DNA of 64,000 nt from Paramecium pentaurelia (Eukaryota; Ciliophora; Oligohymenophorea; Peniculida; Parameciidae): assembly GCA_905183005.1 (NCBI GenBank), contig CAJJDO010000022.1, forward strand, positions 239,151-303,150. The letters run 5' to 3'. A program made the position numbers and the translations under genes. The notes under the pieces were generated by a model. The model made no database searches and had not been told where the DNA came from. It was given only the letters and a program-made list of their open reading frames with translations. Of the stretch, positions 24,339-37,884 are shown one piece after another (the first letter of the stretch is position 1; each line of letters begins with the position of its first letter).

Positions 24339-25030
24339 TCATTAAACAATAAATTCTCTGATATCATCAACATCAATGGGATGTCTCTAATAGGTTTTAG
24401 GATTTCCCATCAATTCCAATTAGTTTTCACTAAATGGTTCATAGAAGTTGATAACTCTATCAACTCCATTATAATGAGGCAAAATAACATCAAGGAACAT
24501 AAATAATTCAGATTAATGAATCTAGAAAGTATAAAAAAATAATATACATTAGAAAACTTGTGTAAATTACATTTATTTGGAGTTGTGTAACAATTATCAC
24601 CTTCTTTTAATTATAATTTAGGATATTGAATTGCCTTCAAAATTTTAGAATCTCCTTTGTTTTTTCTGAATTCAATTTATTGATGATGATCAATAGGATC
24701 AATATCCCATGATTCTCTTTCTCCTAATCCATTCATAACATGACTCAAAACAAACATATTGGGATGATCATGTAAAGGCATTCTAACACCTGGTCGTAAT
24801 GCAAACATAGCAATAGTGAAACGATGTTCTGGTTCAAGATGTATAGGTAACATTGATATATCTCCAATAGGTTTAAATTCTTTTTTGATATATTCTTGCA
24901 ATTATTTCGTTTTAACAGCTTCGAATGTAGCTTCAGTAATAGCACGATTATCAAAGGTATCTAAGTAAGTTGGTCCTAGTTTTTGGAATTAGGTGTAGAC
25001 TTTAACAACTTCCTTCAATAATTTGTGCAT
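24339..25030 (-). CDS. Thiol dioxygenase (ADO/plant cysteine oxidase family)
   Basis: A protein of 221 residues with one 26-nt intron (24522-24547). It has the cupin core of the ADO/PCO family: a lead-in of HLEPEHRFTIAMFALRPGV, then MPLHDHPNM, where the two histidines bind Fe(II), and later CNLHKF with the third histidine, then DVILPHYNGVDRVINFYEP. ADO oxidises cysteamine and N-terminal cysteines, and PCOs oxidise N-degron cysteines as oxygen sensors, so a role in oxygen-dependent protein stability is possible. The sequence does not tell which substrate is used. The length fits the family. Confidence 0.88.
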
Positions 25031-25142
25031 GGCTATTTTCTATTTAGATTTAAATATTTATTAAAAAAATGAAAATAAAGATTGATTAAAAATATGAGAA
25101 AATTAATTATATTTTTTTAACAGCAAAATAATAAATCAAAGA

Positions 25143-26118
25143 ATGAGCTATTCAGAAAAGCATAGAAGAAACACTTCTCCTATATTAAGAACAACAAGTG
25201 AAGACAGAATTAAATAAAAATCAACTAAGGAAAGTATATAAGTGGAGTAATAAATAGAAAAAGTATAAAATCATTTGTGATTAGATATAACAATAATTAA
25301 ATAAAAAATATGAAGATAGAATGATATTTATTGAAGAAACCCTATAAGAACATGAGGAGAAATTTGAAAATTTTATTAAATTAATTAAATTGCTTTAACA
25401 TTTTGCTACAACTTAAGAATAAGAAAATAAAAATATTAGAAATCATATTAATATATCAATGGAATAGTTATATAATGAAGAAATTAATTAAATAAAAGAA
25501 TAAAATCTAAATATTGAATAATAAATTTAAGAAATTTAGAAATCTTTTGGAGAAGAATAACCATAAATTTTAGAATTTGAAACCATAATGAATAAAAAAA
25601 TTGATGTAATAATGGAAGAAGTTAGACAAAGTGCTTTAAAAACAGATTATTAAAAAATAGAATAGAAATTATAAAAATTGGAACATAATTTTTAATAGGA
25701 ATTAAATTAAAAGAGTAATGATTCTGATAGAATATTAAATAATAGTTTAGTTTATCATAATTAATTAAATGATCTTAAGATTGTCTTAAATAGTGTCATA
25801 GAAGATTAAGAATAAACAAAAAACTTTATTAAAAAAATAGAGAATGAATTAAATTTAACTAAATAAAAGGAAAAACAATATCAAATAAGAACTTTAATTA
25901 CAAAAGAATCTTAACATACAGAAAGTGATGTTATGAGACCAATTAGAGATGTTAAAGATAATAACAAAAATAAGGATAATAAAAGAAATAAGAGTAAATC
26001 TAGTTAAAGTAGAAGTGAATCTAGGAATGCTAGATTAGAAACTATAAAAAAAAGAAAATAAGATAGTGTTAAAGAATTAATTAAAAAACATAAATAATCA
26101 TCAAGTAAATAATATTGA
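25143..26118 (+). CDS. Coiled-coil protein with basic tail
   Basis: A protein of 317 residues with one 22-nt intron (25263-25284). An N-terminal basic stretch with SP and TS sites (HRRNTSPILRTTSEDR) precedes a long coiled coil covering most of the protein. A lysine/serine/arginine-rich tail follows (NKSKSSQSRSESR). The layout, a short S/T-P-rich head followed by a continuous segmented rod, resembles SF-assemblins of basal-body rootlets, but I see no decisive motif, so this is only a suggestion. No membrane segment is present. Confidence 0.72.
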
Positions 26119-26178
26119 ATTTATTTATATATATATATTTATATAAATTATAATTAAGAATATTATATATAATATAGA

Positions 26179-29100
26179 ATGTTTAATGATCAAAAATATC
26201 TAAACAGAAACTCAGAAGGTTAAGCAGCTATAAAGGTGAAAACTGAAGATCAAACTAAATAAAAATCCAAGATCGTTGCTATATTAAAAAGCTATGAATC
26301 TCTAAAAGAATGGTCAGATTTAGGATAGGTAGCTCATAACAATTAATATTTAGTGGCTTCTTAAATTGCAAGCAATTTTTAAATCTTACCAAGGTACATA
26401 TATACCAAAGAAAAAATTATTATGCAAAAGGTTAGCCTAATGTTTAAGTCCAATTTGGAATAAAGCTATTCACGAAAATACTCTTACTCTCTATGACTTA
26501 ATTTTACAAATACTTTGTTCAGATTAAGAGTATGATTTAATATAGGATCTACCATTATTCTCCCTTGGTCTATTTCCTTTCTTTGGATTTGCATCCATTT
26601 AATGTAAACCTATGTTTTTAAGCATTCTGGAAAAATATTACTATCCTTTAAAAAAAGAATTATTACCATGTATGGGTGGCTTAATAAATTCCATTATTGT
26701 AGGTATGGAGGATACGAATGAGGAAATGATGAAAAAGGTAATTTTTATAAAGAAAATAGGTAATGTCCTCTCTTGATTAAGCATGTGAAAGTGTTGGAAT
26801 AAAACAATTTTTTGGATTATTATGGATAACTATAATTAGATCAGTTAGAAGTAGGTTAGGAGCATATAAATATCTAATGAAAAGATGGACAAAGTAATAA
26901 TAAATTGAACTGAATGAGAATGAAATAAAAGAAGATGATAAAATGCCTAATAAAAGTGCTTTAGTTATTAATGCTCTTTTGGCATCATTAGATGATGAAT
27001 CTTCATTAGTAAAAAGAGCAGCATTAGATTTTATGTCTTTGCATTGTAAAATTTAAGATAAAATATTCTCATAATAAGAATAATTAATATTGATTGAATA
27101 AGCCTTATTATTATTTTAAAAATAAGATCATGCAGTTATTAGAAGAATAAACAATTGGTTAATAGGAGAAGAAGAACTAACTGAAAAGAATCCTAATATA
27201 TTTTATGTGTAAGAAGGATTAAAGAGAATATTAATTGAAGAATAAGGTGATCCATTAAAAGTCTTATAGAATTGGTATATGTAACATCCAGAAACAGTTT
27301 AATTAACTCTATTTTAAATTGGATATTCACTTGCAAAATATATATATTAAAAGACTATCTTATTGGAAAATTAGAATTAAACTGAAAAATTAGCAGAATT
27401 ATTGAAAGGAGGTGAAAGACTTATTGAGAGTATATCTAGTCAAAGTGAATTAATTATCAAATCTTTATTTGAGTAATTAAATAAATATATGAAAGAGTAA
27501 AAGTAAGATTAAATTAAGGAATGTATTCTTATTTATGACTTTTGTCTTAATAATTTAATGAAATAATAATTTTCAGATCTATCAAAAATAGAGGATTTAT
27601 AATTATTTTAATAAAGAACTGAATGTTTATAAGAATTTATTATAATAGTAATAAAAGAGTTGATGAATTTGACTTGTGAATAAGTTTTTGAATCTTCAAT
27701 ATCTTAATTATTATTGGAATAGACTGTGGATTGTATTAATAAAATAAGAAAAAGATTAGAAATGTTAGAAAATGATAAAGAATTATAGGCAATTTTAGGA
27801 AGCAATTACAATAAATAAGTAGAGCCATCAAAAAATTCGATATTAGTTTAATTAAATTAAATTGATATTGATATCATCTCTTAGTATTGTAATTATTATA
27901 TTTAAATTAATGAATACTCAATTATTAATGAATAAGAAACATTATTTTCAATTTTATCACTAATTTTACTAAGATCATAATTATATTTAATGAAACAAGG
28001 AAATTATTAATATAATGAAATTCCTAGTTGGATTAAACAATTATTTAAATCATTAGATTAAGGAACAAATAAAATAAATTTATGTTCCATTTAAATTTTA
28101 ATAGAACTACTTAAAACATCTTCACTCCATTAAAATATAAAGTAATTAACTGAAATGATAACAAAAAATAGTTATTAAGATTTAGAACCTTTTCCCTAAA
28201 TTTTATCTTTGTGTATGGATTAAACAACGTATCATTATTAGAATTGTGATAATTAACATAATTATATCAAGTAAATATTTGAAAAATTATGGGTACTTTT
28301 AGATTAAAATTATCATGATTAGATGATTGTTGAATTTATACTATATATAACTGAAAATTTTCAGCATGTTTTTGTTTATGTTATAGAGTAATCTTTAAAA
28401 TAAGGTGATTAAAGAAGATTTTAGATTTATTGTAGGATAACAAATACTTATTATAAAAGACATCCAAATAAAAATACTGGAGTTGGAATTATTCAAATGT
28501 TAAATTTTTTAGAACATGAAAATCCTTTAATTAGATATAATACTAAAACTTGGTTATCTGAATCAGCTCCTTTCTTTTTCAGAATATTAGATCCAATAAT
28601 GTTAAGATTAATTAGTTTTTAAAAAGATATTGAAAAAAAAAATGAATTTTCACTTGATTTAGCTGTTGATTCAATAAAAAAATTGTAATCATTATATTCA
28701 TCGAAAGAATGGTTTTAACCATATATTGAAAAAACTAAACCAACATTTTATGAAGATGAGAATATCAATACATATTATAAATTAATATGTTTAACCCTTA
28801 TTTAATTTATAGTGGCTGATTTTTAAAATAATGAATATACAAAAATAAATGCTATTAGTGCAGAGCTTTTAGAAATTGTTATAAATAATACAATAAATGA
28901 AAAGAGTAAAACCTAAATTTTGATTTCATATTTTAATATCATTTTAAATAAGTTTGATTAAGTAATAAAAAGTAGAGATTAAGTATTATAATTATAACTG
29001 TTAAATTTAGTTAAAGTTTTCTTGCTTCATACATATGAATTATAAAAAGATTTGACACCAGAAAATAAAGTAAAATTAATAGATATTTATGATTAATAAC

Positions 29101-31527
29101 TCTTTTTTGATAATCTTGTAATTGGATTAAAATTAGCTAAAGTTTACTATCTTAAATAAAGATATTTAAATACTATAGTTGTTGGGATTTATTCTATAAG
29201 TTATTTATTGCCTCCAAAGATAATAAATGAAAAGATTACATTGATAATAACAACTTTATTAGCATTACTAAAATAATGTGAATATAATAGTAGTCAAATA
29301 GTAAAATCATTTAGACGTATTTCAAATGTGAAAATTTTAAAAAATCAGAAACCTGAATTTAATACTAATAATTTCTAATAAGTTAATATTTAATAATTAG
29401 ATAATGAATAACTTTAAATAAAAACAACACTATCTGGAGATGATTTTGAAGAAGTAATGTCATTATCTAATTCTATAAGAGCAATAATTTGTTATTTTTT
29501 CTAATTCAAATATGATTCTAAAGAAATTGATCAAAGACCAAATGCAGCAGGTGTTTTGGTAGATTTATTTACACTTAATCTTTTTTTCAAAAAAACTGAT
29601 AAATAATTAAAATTATAAAAATAACAAGAATAATTATAATTTGAAAACTTTCCTGATACTTGTTAGATGCTTTTAAAATTATTTCCATAAATTATATAAT
29701 CCTATTTAGAATGTTGGAGATGTACTTTAAAATGGGATCATCTTTTTAATAAAGGTTGTTTCATTTATGAATATGATAAATTTGATTAATTTAATAAGTA
29801 GCTTAAAGATTAATTATGTAAATAAGAAGAAGATTATTCTGATGAAGATTAAATTTAGTAATCGATATTATAATTATTAAAACCTTGTTCAACACAGTTT
29901 ACTACTAAATTAATATAATCCTTATTATTAATATGGTAAAATGAATATTCAGTCAATTTTTATGCAGATCCTAAAATTAATATTAATATGTGTAAACTTA
30001 TTGAAATAGCAATAACTCTTTAAATATCTCCAGATGATTTTATTGCTGCATTTATTAATACATAATAAATTCAAGGTATAATATCGTATTACTAAAAAAA
30101 TAAATATAAAAAAGGTCCATATCAATTTAATTATGATTAAGCAACATTTGAAAATGGTATATTATTCTTTTTATATACTTATTTTTCATCAGTTTTATTT
30201 TAAAATCTTAAAAACAGAGAATTGATTAAATTATGGAATGGTTTTCTATCAATTTCAAAACCCTTACTATAATCTAGACATATTAATACAATATGTTTTT
30301 TATTGGAAATCATTCATCTAATGTCATGGAAATTCTCTCCAAAAGATGTCTTGGAAGAATTCAGAAAAGAGTTACATACATAATTAAGATAGATCTTGGT
30401 AATTTTGGCTGAAATAGCATCTATGTAATATTAATATGTGACTTTTACATCATCTTCACTTGAAAACTTTAATTAATCTTAATTTGATTAAAATTTATAA
30501 CTTATTGTCCCTTTCACTCCAACTATATTTGAACTCTATACTGAATATTATTAATTAAGATAAAAAGATGTTGAAAAAACAGAAGAAGGATGGAATGAAT
30601 GTTTTGTTTAAAGAAATTTATTTGATCCATATCAATAGAAAGGTTTGAAATTAGAATAACAAGATTTCTCTAAGAAATGTTCAATTATGGCCTTAAAAAC
30701 ATTAAAAAGATTATCATAAGTTACTTTAATAAACACTTATGAAGTATCAAGAGGAGAAAGAATTGTTGAAAATACTAAAGAATTTATGACATTAATCTTT
30801 CCTTTGATTGAAGATAAAGATAACTAAATTATAGTGGAATCAGCTTCAGAATTACTACATTCTATACTCAAACTTTCAAAAGATTAACTTTCTTAATTAT
30901 TTTTAAATGATATTTTAAATATCTTCAATAAATAAGAATTTTTTAAGTGCACAGGTAGATGTTTAAAATTCTGGACTGAAATTATTGATATAATATCAGA
31001 AAAAACAGATTTATTGACAGAATAATTGGGAAATAATTCAAAAATTCTTTAAGGATTTACTGGGTTATTTCAGAGTAAATCAGCAGAAATATTAAAAAAG
31101 ACAAAAGGATTTGAAAGAGTTTGTTTTATAATCTATTCAGGAGGTGTAGATAAATATTAATCTAAATTGTCTAGTTTATTAGATGCAATTTTAACAGTAA
31201 TTAAGGATATTAATTAACAGCATGAAGCAATAACTATATTAATTATTTTTTGTATCAGAATCTTAGTTTTAAGATTAAGTTAATCATCATTAACATAAGT
31301 CTTTCGAAAAATATGGCCTTATTTAATTAGTATGTTAATCTAAATTTTTGATAGAAAGGGAAAATAAGCAAATCCATATTTGTTGATTTCAGGTTTAAAA
31401 CTAATAGAACTTTTCTCATTGTTTCAACTTGAAGAGTTCTATTTTTATGAATGGATATTTGTATTTGATTGTAATATATTATGATATTATATTAGATTTT
31501 GGTATAACAATTAACTTTCAATAAGTG

Positions 31528-31572
<45 letters not shown>

Positions 31573-31923
31573 GTAAAAATTGTAACTCCATATAAATTTA
31601 TACCTTATATGGCTTATCAATTTCCTATTACAGCCCAATATAATGTTGATTATGAAAATAAATTATATCCAGATTAATATTAACAGAACTTATTAAAGAA
31701 AAAACGTTTAGTGAAAATTAAAGATGTCTAAGAAGTTCAAGTATCAATTGTTTATGTTATATTGTAGGAATTTGAATCTAAGTTAAGATAACAAGCATTA
31801 TACTTATGCCAACATTTAATTGATATAAATCAATAAAGAGTGGAAGTCAGTCCATAGTCCTTAGAGGAAATAATTGAAGCTGAATTCATAAGTTTAGATG
31901 ATTACATAAGTAGAATATAATGA
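26179..31923 (+). CDS. DOP1 (Dopey) family membrane-traffic protein
   Basis: A protein of about 1890 residues. It has three introns (26329-26353, 26738-26759 and 31471-31495) and one exon of 4.7 kb. The N-terminus matches the Dopey domain: LKEWSDLGQWLLKLQ, IPKKKLLCKRLAQCLSP, DLPLFSLGLFPFFGFASIQ, CKPMFLSILEKYYYPL and GGLINSIIVGMEDTNEEM. The middle is helical, with an acidic patch. The C-terminal part has IWPYLISMLIQIF and EEFYFYEWIFVFD, also family-like. Thirteen glutamines from TAA codons (31531-31569) interrupt the C-terminal domain. DOP1 works with MON2 at Golgi/endosome membranes and links to kinesin-1. I translated the long exon by eye without meeting a TGA, and small 3n introns inside it cannot be excluded. 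Confidence 0.85.
31531..31569 (+). repeat. (TAA)13 microsatellite in coding sequence
   Basis: Thirteen TAA codons reading as glutamine inside the C-terminal part of the DOP1-like gene. Confidence 0.95.
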
Positions 31924-32078
31924 TTCTGAAATATAATTTATAGCAATTTTCAACTTATTTAAATAATTTATTTGTTTATTTTAAATGAATATTAAAAAAT
32001 AAATGATTTATTTGATTTTAATACCAAATACATAATTTTGAGATTTATAGAAATCTTAAAAATGTTTTTAAATCTTAA

Positions 32079-33419
32079 TCATGTAAAAATATAAAAATGT
32101 AAATATTTTTATAAGACATATTAATATTAATAAATATTCATTTATTACGACTTATTGGTATTGGATATGTATAAAAATGCCATAAATTTCTAAATACTTT
32201 TGAAACACTTTATTTTGGTTTAATAAGGGACTATTTGTTTAAATAAAACTAATCTTCTTATTTCACCTATTTTACTGTTTTTCCCTAGAATAATATATTG
32301 AGATTTTTCTACTAATGATATATAATAGCAATTAAGAATATTAACTTGGAGAAGGAAACAAAAGCATATTAGAACTATGATTGTAATCAAGATAGTTATA
32401 AATGGATTATCGTAATATCTGTAATTTTTATATGCTTCTTCAATATTAATTAGAATGGCTGAGTATATTATCGGAAGAATGAACATAAACATTAAAATTA
32501 TGACATTTAGATAACTTTATTGAGCCCAACAACCACAAAAAAAATATAATCCATAAATTGCTATAATAGGAATGCTAGCCTATTTAAACATTAATAGCCA
32601 GAGTTCTTAAATATCAAAATATTAATTATACACTTTTTGTATAAATAAAATATTTACAATTTAATGAACATTAACATAATGTAAGAATAATTACAATTAA
32701 GGATGATTGTAAAAATAATAAAAAAGCTCTTTAATTTCTTATCCCTATACAATTACCAACCCAAAAACAATGATGATCAAAACCATCAACACAATGATCA
32801 CAAAATTTGCCTAATTAACTTTTAGAACTTACAATGTGAAGCCTTAGACGGTCTCATAATTTTACAAGTTGAACAATATCTGACTTTGTAAATACTAGGT
32901 AATTCAATATTTTATTCCATTTAATTTTATGACTCTGTAATTAATAAAATTTAATTCTATCCATTTCTTTATATTTATTCCTCTGAAATATTTTAATTAG
33001 ATAAAGAAGTTTATTCAAGTTCTTAAACTAATTACTATTATTATTATAATTTTGGATCAGGTAAATCTCCTCTGAGCAAGACCCCAGGTTCTAAAAAATA
33101 ATAATATATAAATCCTACCTGTCATTGTAACATTCAGAAATGTTAAGATAGGAAGTATACAAAATATTGCAATTATAATTGCTAGAGCATTATATTAATA
33201 ATCTAGTGCTGCAGGAAATATAAAAATTAAGTACAACATAATAAGAATTACAATTAAAATTAAAGTTCCTATAATATTAGGCAAGTCATTCTAATAAGAT
33301 ATAATTAATTAAACTTTTGCTCCTAAGAGGATGTTGCCTTTACATCTAGTAAATGCTTCAAATGATTTTTAATTATCTGTAGTTTCAATTTACTCAAAAA
33401 AATGTAATATTTTCTTCAT
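32079..33419 (-). CDS. DHHC palmitoyltransferase
   Basis: An enzyme of about 421 residues that S-acylates cysteines of membrane-associated proteins. Introns are at 33091-33118, 32811-32832 and 32633-32657. Two helices lie near residues 45-95. They are followed by the cysteine-rich domain YCSTCKIMRPSKASHC / FCDHCVDGFDHHCFWVGNC, complete with the catalytic DHHC and all zinc cysteines, and then two more helices (residues about 240-320). Splicing of the second intron restores the HCKFCDHC stretch exactly. A late hydrophobic segment and a hydrophilic tail follow. The C-terminal 50 residues are uncertain: the frame runs to TGA 32079-32081, but another short intron there would change the tail. Confidence 0.88.
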
Positions 33420-33440
33420 TATATATTAAAAATTTAATTT

Positions 33441-33983
33441 ATGAGAAAGCTTAAATTCCATGAGAAAAAGTTATTAAAGAGAGTTGATTTATATAATTGG
33501 AAGAAAGAAAAAGATCATAGAGAAGCTGAAATAATCAAAAGATATAATTTATCTAATAGAGAAGATTACGATAAATATAACAGAATGTGTGGTCACATTA
33601 CTTCCATGATTTCTAAAATTAAATTATTGTCATCTTAAGATCCATTTAGAGTAAAACTAACTGAGTAATTATTGGAGAAATTGTATAACATGGGTATTAT
33701 TACAACAAAAGATAACATATTGAATTGTGAGAAATTAGCAGTATCAGCTTTTTGTAGAAGAAGATTACCTATTGTGTTATGCAAACTTAAATTTGCTTAG
33801 ACACCCAAAGAAGCATGCACATATATTGAATAAGGACATATCAGAATTGGAACTAGAATAATTACAGATCCTGCTACATTAGTGACTAGATCCTAAGAAG
33901 ATCATATCACATGGTCTGATACATCAAAAATCAAATAAACAATATAACAATACAATAATGAAAGAGATGATTATATAGGTTGA
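33441..33983 (+). CDS. IMP3: IMP3, U3 snoRNP protein (S4 domain)
   Basis: A single-exon protein of 180 residues, close to the usual 184. It starts MRKLKFHEKKLLKRVDLYNWK and continues with REAEIIKRYNLSNREDYDKY, as in IMP3 from yeast to human. The S4 RNA-binding motif follows (FCRRRLPIVLCKLKFAQT, ACTYIEQGHIRIGTRIITDP), with a conserved end (SQEDHITWSD). IMP3 helps dock U3 snoRNA on pre-rRNA in the small-subunit processome in the nucleolus. The ATG is 21 bp from the divergent DHHC gene's start, so the two promoters must overlap both genes' 5' ends. Confidence 0.95.
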
Positions 33984-34123
33984 ATTTTAAATTTATTATT
34001 TAATCAGAATATTATTGACATTTAAATTTATAATTTAATCCTATTATTTTATTAAATTGATTCAATAAATTGAGATATGTATATAAATTATTCATAGTTA
34101 TTAGAATATAGTAAAATCCTTAA

Positions 34124-35950
34124 TCATTTTTATTCATTAGATAATCTTTATTAAATAGCATAACTAAATACAGTTGATAGTCCAACACCAACACTTTTTA
34201 ACAAATTCAAAGTAATCAAAACTCCATATAATTTGAATGGATTATTTCTTCTATCATATTCAAGTTATCTTTGATTATTCTCTAATTCTTCAATTATTAA
34301 TTCAATATATTCCTTTATGTTATCAACATCTAATCCAATCTATTCCTTTATGATATATACAAATATTTTATGAACATCATTTATTGGTTAAATATTATTA
34401 AGAATGTATTGTTCTCTCATCCTTAAGATATCACAATAAATCGATTTGACATCATCTAACAATGTTTAAAAGCTATCAAAATATTCATTCAATGATGCTC
34501 CTAAATACAAATAATATAAAGTAAATCCAATTAAAATCAATGCCATCTCACTAATCAACATCAATTAAAACATGTCAATATGAATTAAATCTAATATCAA
34601 ACCTAATGATACAAATATCAAAACTATATTTGCCCCAAAAATCATTGAGTAAAACCCTTATATTCTTAAATTATAAGTTTATCCATAATCAAAGCTTAAA
34701 GATCTAATAATAGACCATGCCTGTAAAGTTTAAGGATTATTAAAATTTATGGTAGGAATAAGCTTTTTTCCAGTTGAATAAGTTACTTTTTTTGCTTAGA
34801 GCATATATAAACATTGATCAAGTAAAAAGAACTTTCTTTTAAAATCATAGATTCCTATTGCTAAAACAATGACTGAACCGAAAAAAGCCTGCAATGATGT
34901 TATAAAATTAAGCAATAATCTTATCAAATCAAACCAATCTGGTATATTTTCCATAAAATATTTCAATCTAATGAAAATAGGAGAGATTCCATAAAATAAA
35001 GACAATGAAATCAAATATTTATAAAATGAAGATTAAGGATTATTTTATTAAAATTAGTTTACTAAGTAACCAAAAATGTGAAATCCATTATAATATAATT
35101 ATTCAATAATAGGATCAGTTTATTTCATTTATTGTTTCATAGCCCATTCTAAATAAAAACATATATTAGTATTTTTGATAGCTTCAGATGTTTTTATATT
35201 TGGTTCAATTAGAAAATCAAATTTATATAAAGTGCATTCTTATTCATGTCTTCTTAAAGCTCTATATTACTCTAAAAATAAGACTTTAGAGGATTAGCAA
35301 AACCAATCTTAAAACATTAGATCAAAACTAAACATTTCATCTGGAAGTTCTTAAGTTTTATATAGTTTTATCCTAGCAGTACTTAAAGTAGCATATTTAG
35401 CTGCTATTACAACTGAACGAGTTGTGATAGCAAACCACATAAATATAATTTCTGTCATTGTAACAACACTTTTGTCTTATATAAAATACATTAAACCACC
35501 TAATACTGATCCCATCCATAAAAGAGTTTACATATAAAATGATGAAGAGTGCTTAAAAAACTTCATGTTTTTTAACAAAATAATTCCTGGATATTTAAAT
35601 AGAACTAAGACAACTAAAGGTCCTAACAATATTAAAAATAGCATATGATAAAATAGAAATTCAAAGAATACATCCCAATGCCATTCAGCTTTGTATCTTT
35701 ATAATTCTTCATCATTGACCTCATTAAAAGTTATTTATTTTGACAATTGTTTTTATGGATTATATTCTTTTAATGGAGCAGCATCTAAATAGTAGTCAGG
35801 GATAGATTTAACAGTTGAATTGATTGTCAGCAATTATCTTATTTATTAGACTGTTCTAACAGATTTAAATAATTTTCCATCTTCAGAAGTATTATGAACT
35901 GGAGTATCAACTTCGATCTATCTAGCTGATTAACTTGTTCGAAATTACAT
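34124..35950 (-). CDS. Multi-pass membrane protein, tandem paralogue A
   Basis: A single-exon protein of about 608 residues that I cannot assign to a named family. After a 110-residue hydrophilic N-terminus comes AEWHWDVFFEFLFYH and six to eight hydrophobic helices. Striking blocks shared with the next gene are FDLMFQDW, a YDFKRKFFLLDQCLYML segment, the sequence NFNNPQTLQAWSIIRSLSFD with YGQTYNLRIQGFYS, and a late helix followed by LNEYFDSFQTLLDDV. It ends with two helices. Two long hydrophilic loops separate the helices. The start is taken at 35950; ATG 35980 is in frame and 28 bp from the neighbour's stop. Channel, transporter or scaffold cannot be decided. Confidence 0.78.
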
Positions 35951-36008
35951 TTTATTAAATATTATAAATAACCAAAACATTATCAAACTTATGGAGTAAA
36001 TTATAATG

Positions 36009-37884
36009 TCAATTTTAAAGACAGGCTGTGTCTGTACTTTGCATTCTTTATTATACAGCATAACCAACAAATGTAAACACAGCAACTACTAAACTTTACA
36101 AAAAGTTTAAAGTTATTCGAATGCCATAAATTTTAAAAGGGTTATGTCTTTTATCATAATTCAATTATCTAATTGCATCATCAATTTCTTCTATTATCAA
36201 GTTAATATATTAAGTTATGGTTTCAATTGAGTTAGTCTCATTTTTCAACAAAATTACAAACTTTTTGTGAATGGCATTAGTTATATCCAAATTTAAAATA
36301 AAATATTGTTCTTTTCTTCTAAGCATATCTACATACATATTTCTAACATCTTCAAGTAAAATATCAAATGTTTCATAATATTCATTTAATCTGGCTCCAT
36401 GCCATAAATAATACCCAATAAATCCAGTTAGAATAATTAGCATTTCTGATAATAATGTAATTTAAAAGTAATCTATTTGAATAAAATCCAATAATACCCC
36501 TATACCAAACAAAAATAAAAATATCCACCCTATAAAAATCAATGAATAAAATCCTTGAATTCTGAAATCATATGTTCTTCCATAATCAAAGGCCATTCCT
36601 CTCAACATGGACCACGCTTAAAAAGTGATAGGATTATTAAAATTAATTGTTGGTAATAACTTTTTGCCAGATGAATATTTTTATTCTTTTATATTCAACA
36701 TATAACAGCATTAATCTAAAAGAAAAAACTTTCTTTATAAATCATATAGTCCAATCTATAAGAATACAAATGATCCAAAGAATCCTTAGAAAGTTGTCAA
36801 TATATTTATTACTATTCTAGTAATATCAATGGCACCAACATCTGCCTCATAAAAGTATTATAATCTTAAAAAGCAAGGTGTCAATGATAATATTAATGAT
36901 TATACAACAACATATCTTGAAAATCCTCCTGGAGTATGTTTTTTTTGATATGAATTAATCAAATACCCAAATATAAAAAAGCAGTTGTATGTATTGTCTA
37001 TAATCGGTGCAACTTACGATTCTTCTTATTATTCTAACCACTCAGAATAAAATCCAACATCTACTTATACCAACTCTTTTACTGTCTTTAGATGTGGTTA
37101 ACATAAGAAATCAATTTTATAAAAATCTGGATCCAACTCTCTTCTTTTTAAAAATCTCAATTGTTCTAGAAATAAAACTTTAGGAGTTTGAAGTCTCCAA
37201 TCCCACATCATTAGATCAAAAGTAAAGATTTCTTCACTTAAAACTTACTATTTATATAATTTGATTCTTTCTTAACTTAAGGTAGCATATTTAGCTGCAA
37301 TTACAACAGCCCTAATTAAAAGGGCAAATTAAGTAAATACAACTTCAGTTAAGGTTATAATATTTTTGTCATCAAATAAGTACCAATAACCTCCTGCTAA
37401 AGAACCTAGCCATAATAGTAGTTAAAAGTAAAACTAAGGATGATGCTTCAAAAATCTCATATTTATCATCAGAGGCATTCCGGGCCATTTCCAAAAGAAT
37501 ACAACCATAAAGGGCCCAAAAAGATTATAGAACATCTAGACAATAGATATAAGATATTACAATATGATAAAATAGGAATTCAAAGAAAAACTTCCAATGC
37601 CATTCTGTCTAATATCTACCCATTTCTTCTTATGCCACTTTCAAGAATGTTTCCGAACGTTTTATAGTATCTCTATAAAAGTGTTCTCTTAATGGAAGTT
37701 CGGCTTCATCTAAATCTTTTGCAGGTGTTTCTAATCTTGTTTCAGATTGTATCAAATTGAAGCTCTTTAACTATAGAACTTTTGAATACGCTTGTCTGTG
37801 TCTCTCATTCCTATCAGTTGAATTAATGTTCCCATTATCCCCAAGACAAGTTTTAACCTAAGTAATACATTTATTATTCATCAT
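36009..37884 (-). CDS. Multi-pass membrane protein, tandem paralogue B
   Basis: A protein of about 616 residues with one 25-nt intron (37536-37560). It is collinear with the neighbouring gene and shares AEWHW/TEWHW, FGPFMVVFF, AAKYATLS, FDLMMWDW, LYDLQRKFFLLDQCCYML, NFNNPITFQAWSMLRGMAFD, YGRTYDFRIQGFYS and RLNEYYETFDILLEDV. The two therefore arose by tandem duplication and diverged strongly, especially at the N-terminus. The intron lies between the first conserved block (FYH) and the second helix; the neighbour reads straight through there, so the intron was gained or lost after duplication. No known catalytic or pore motif is visible. Function unknown. Confidence 0.78.
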
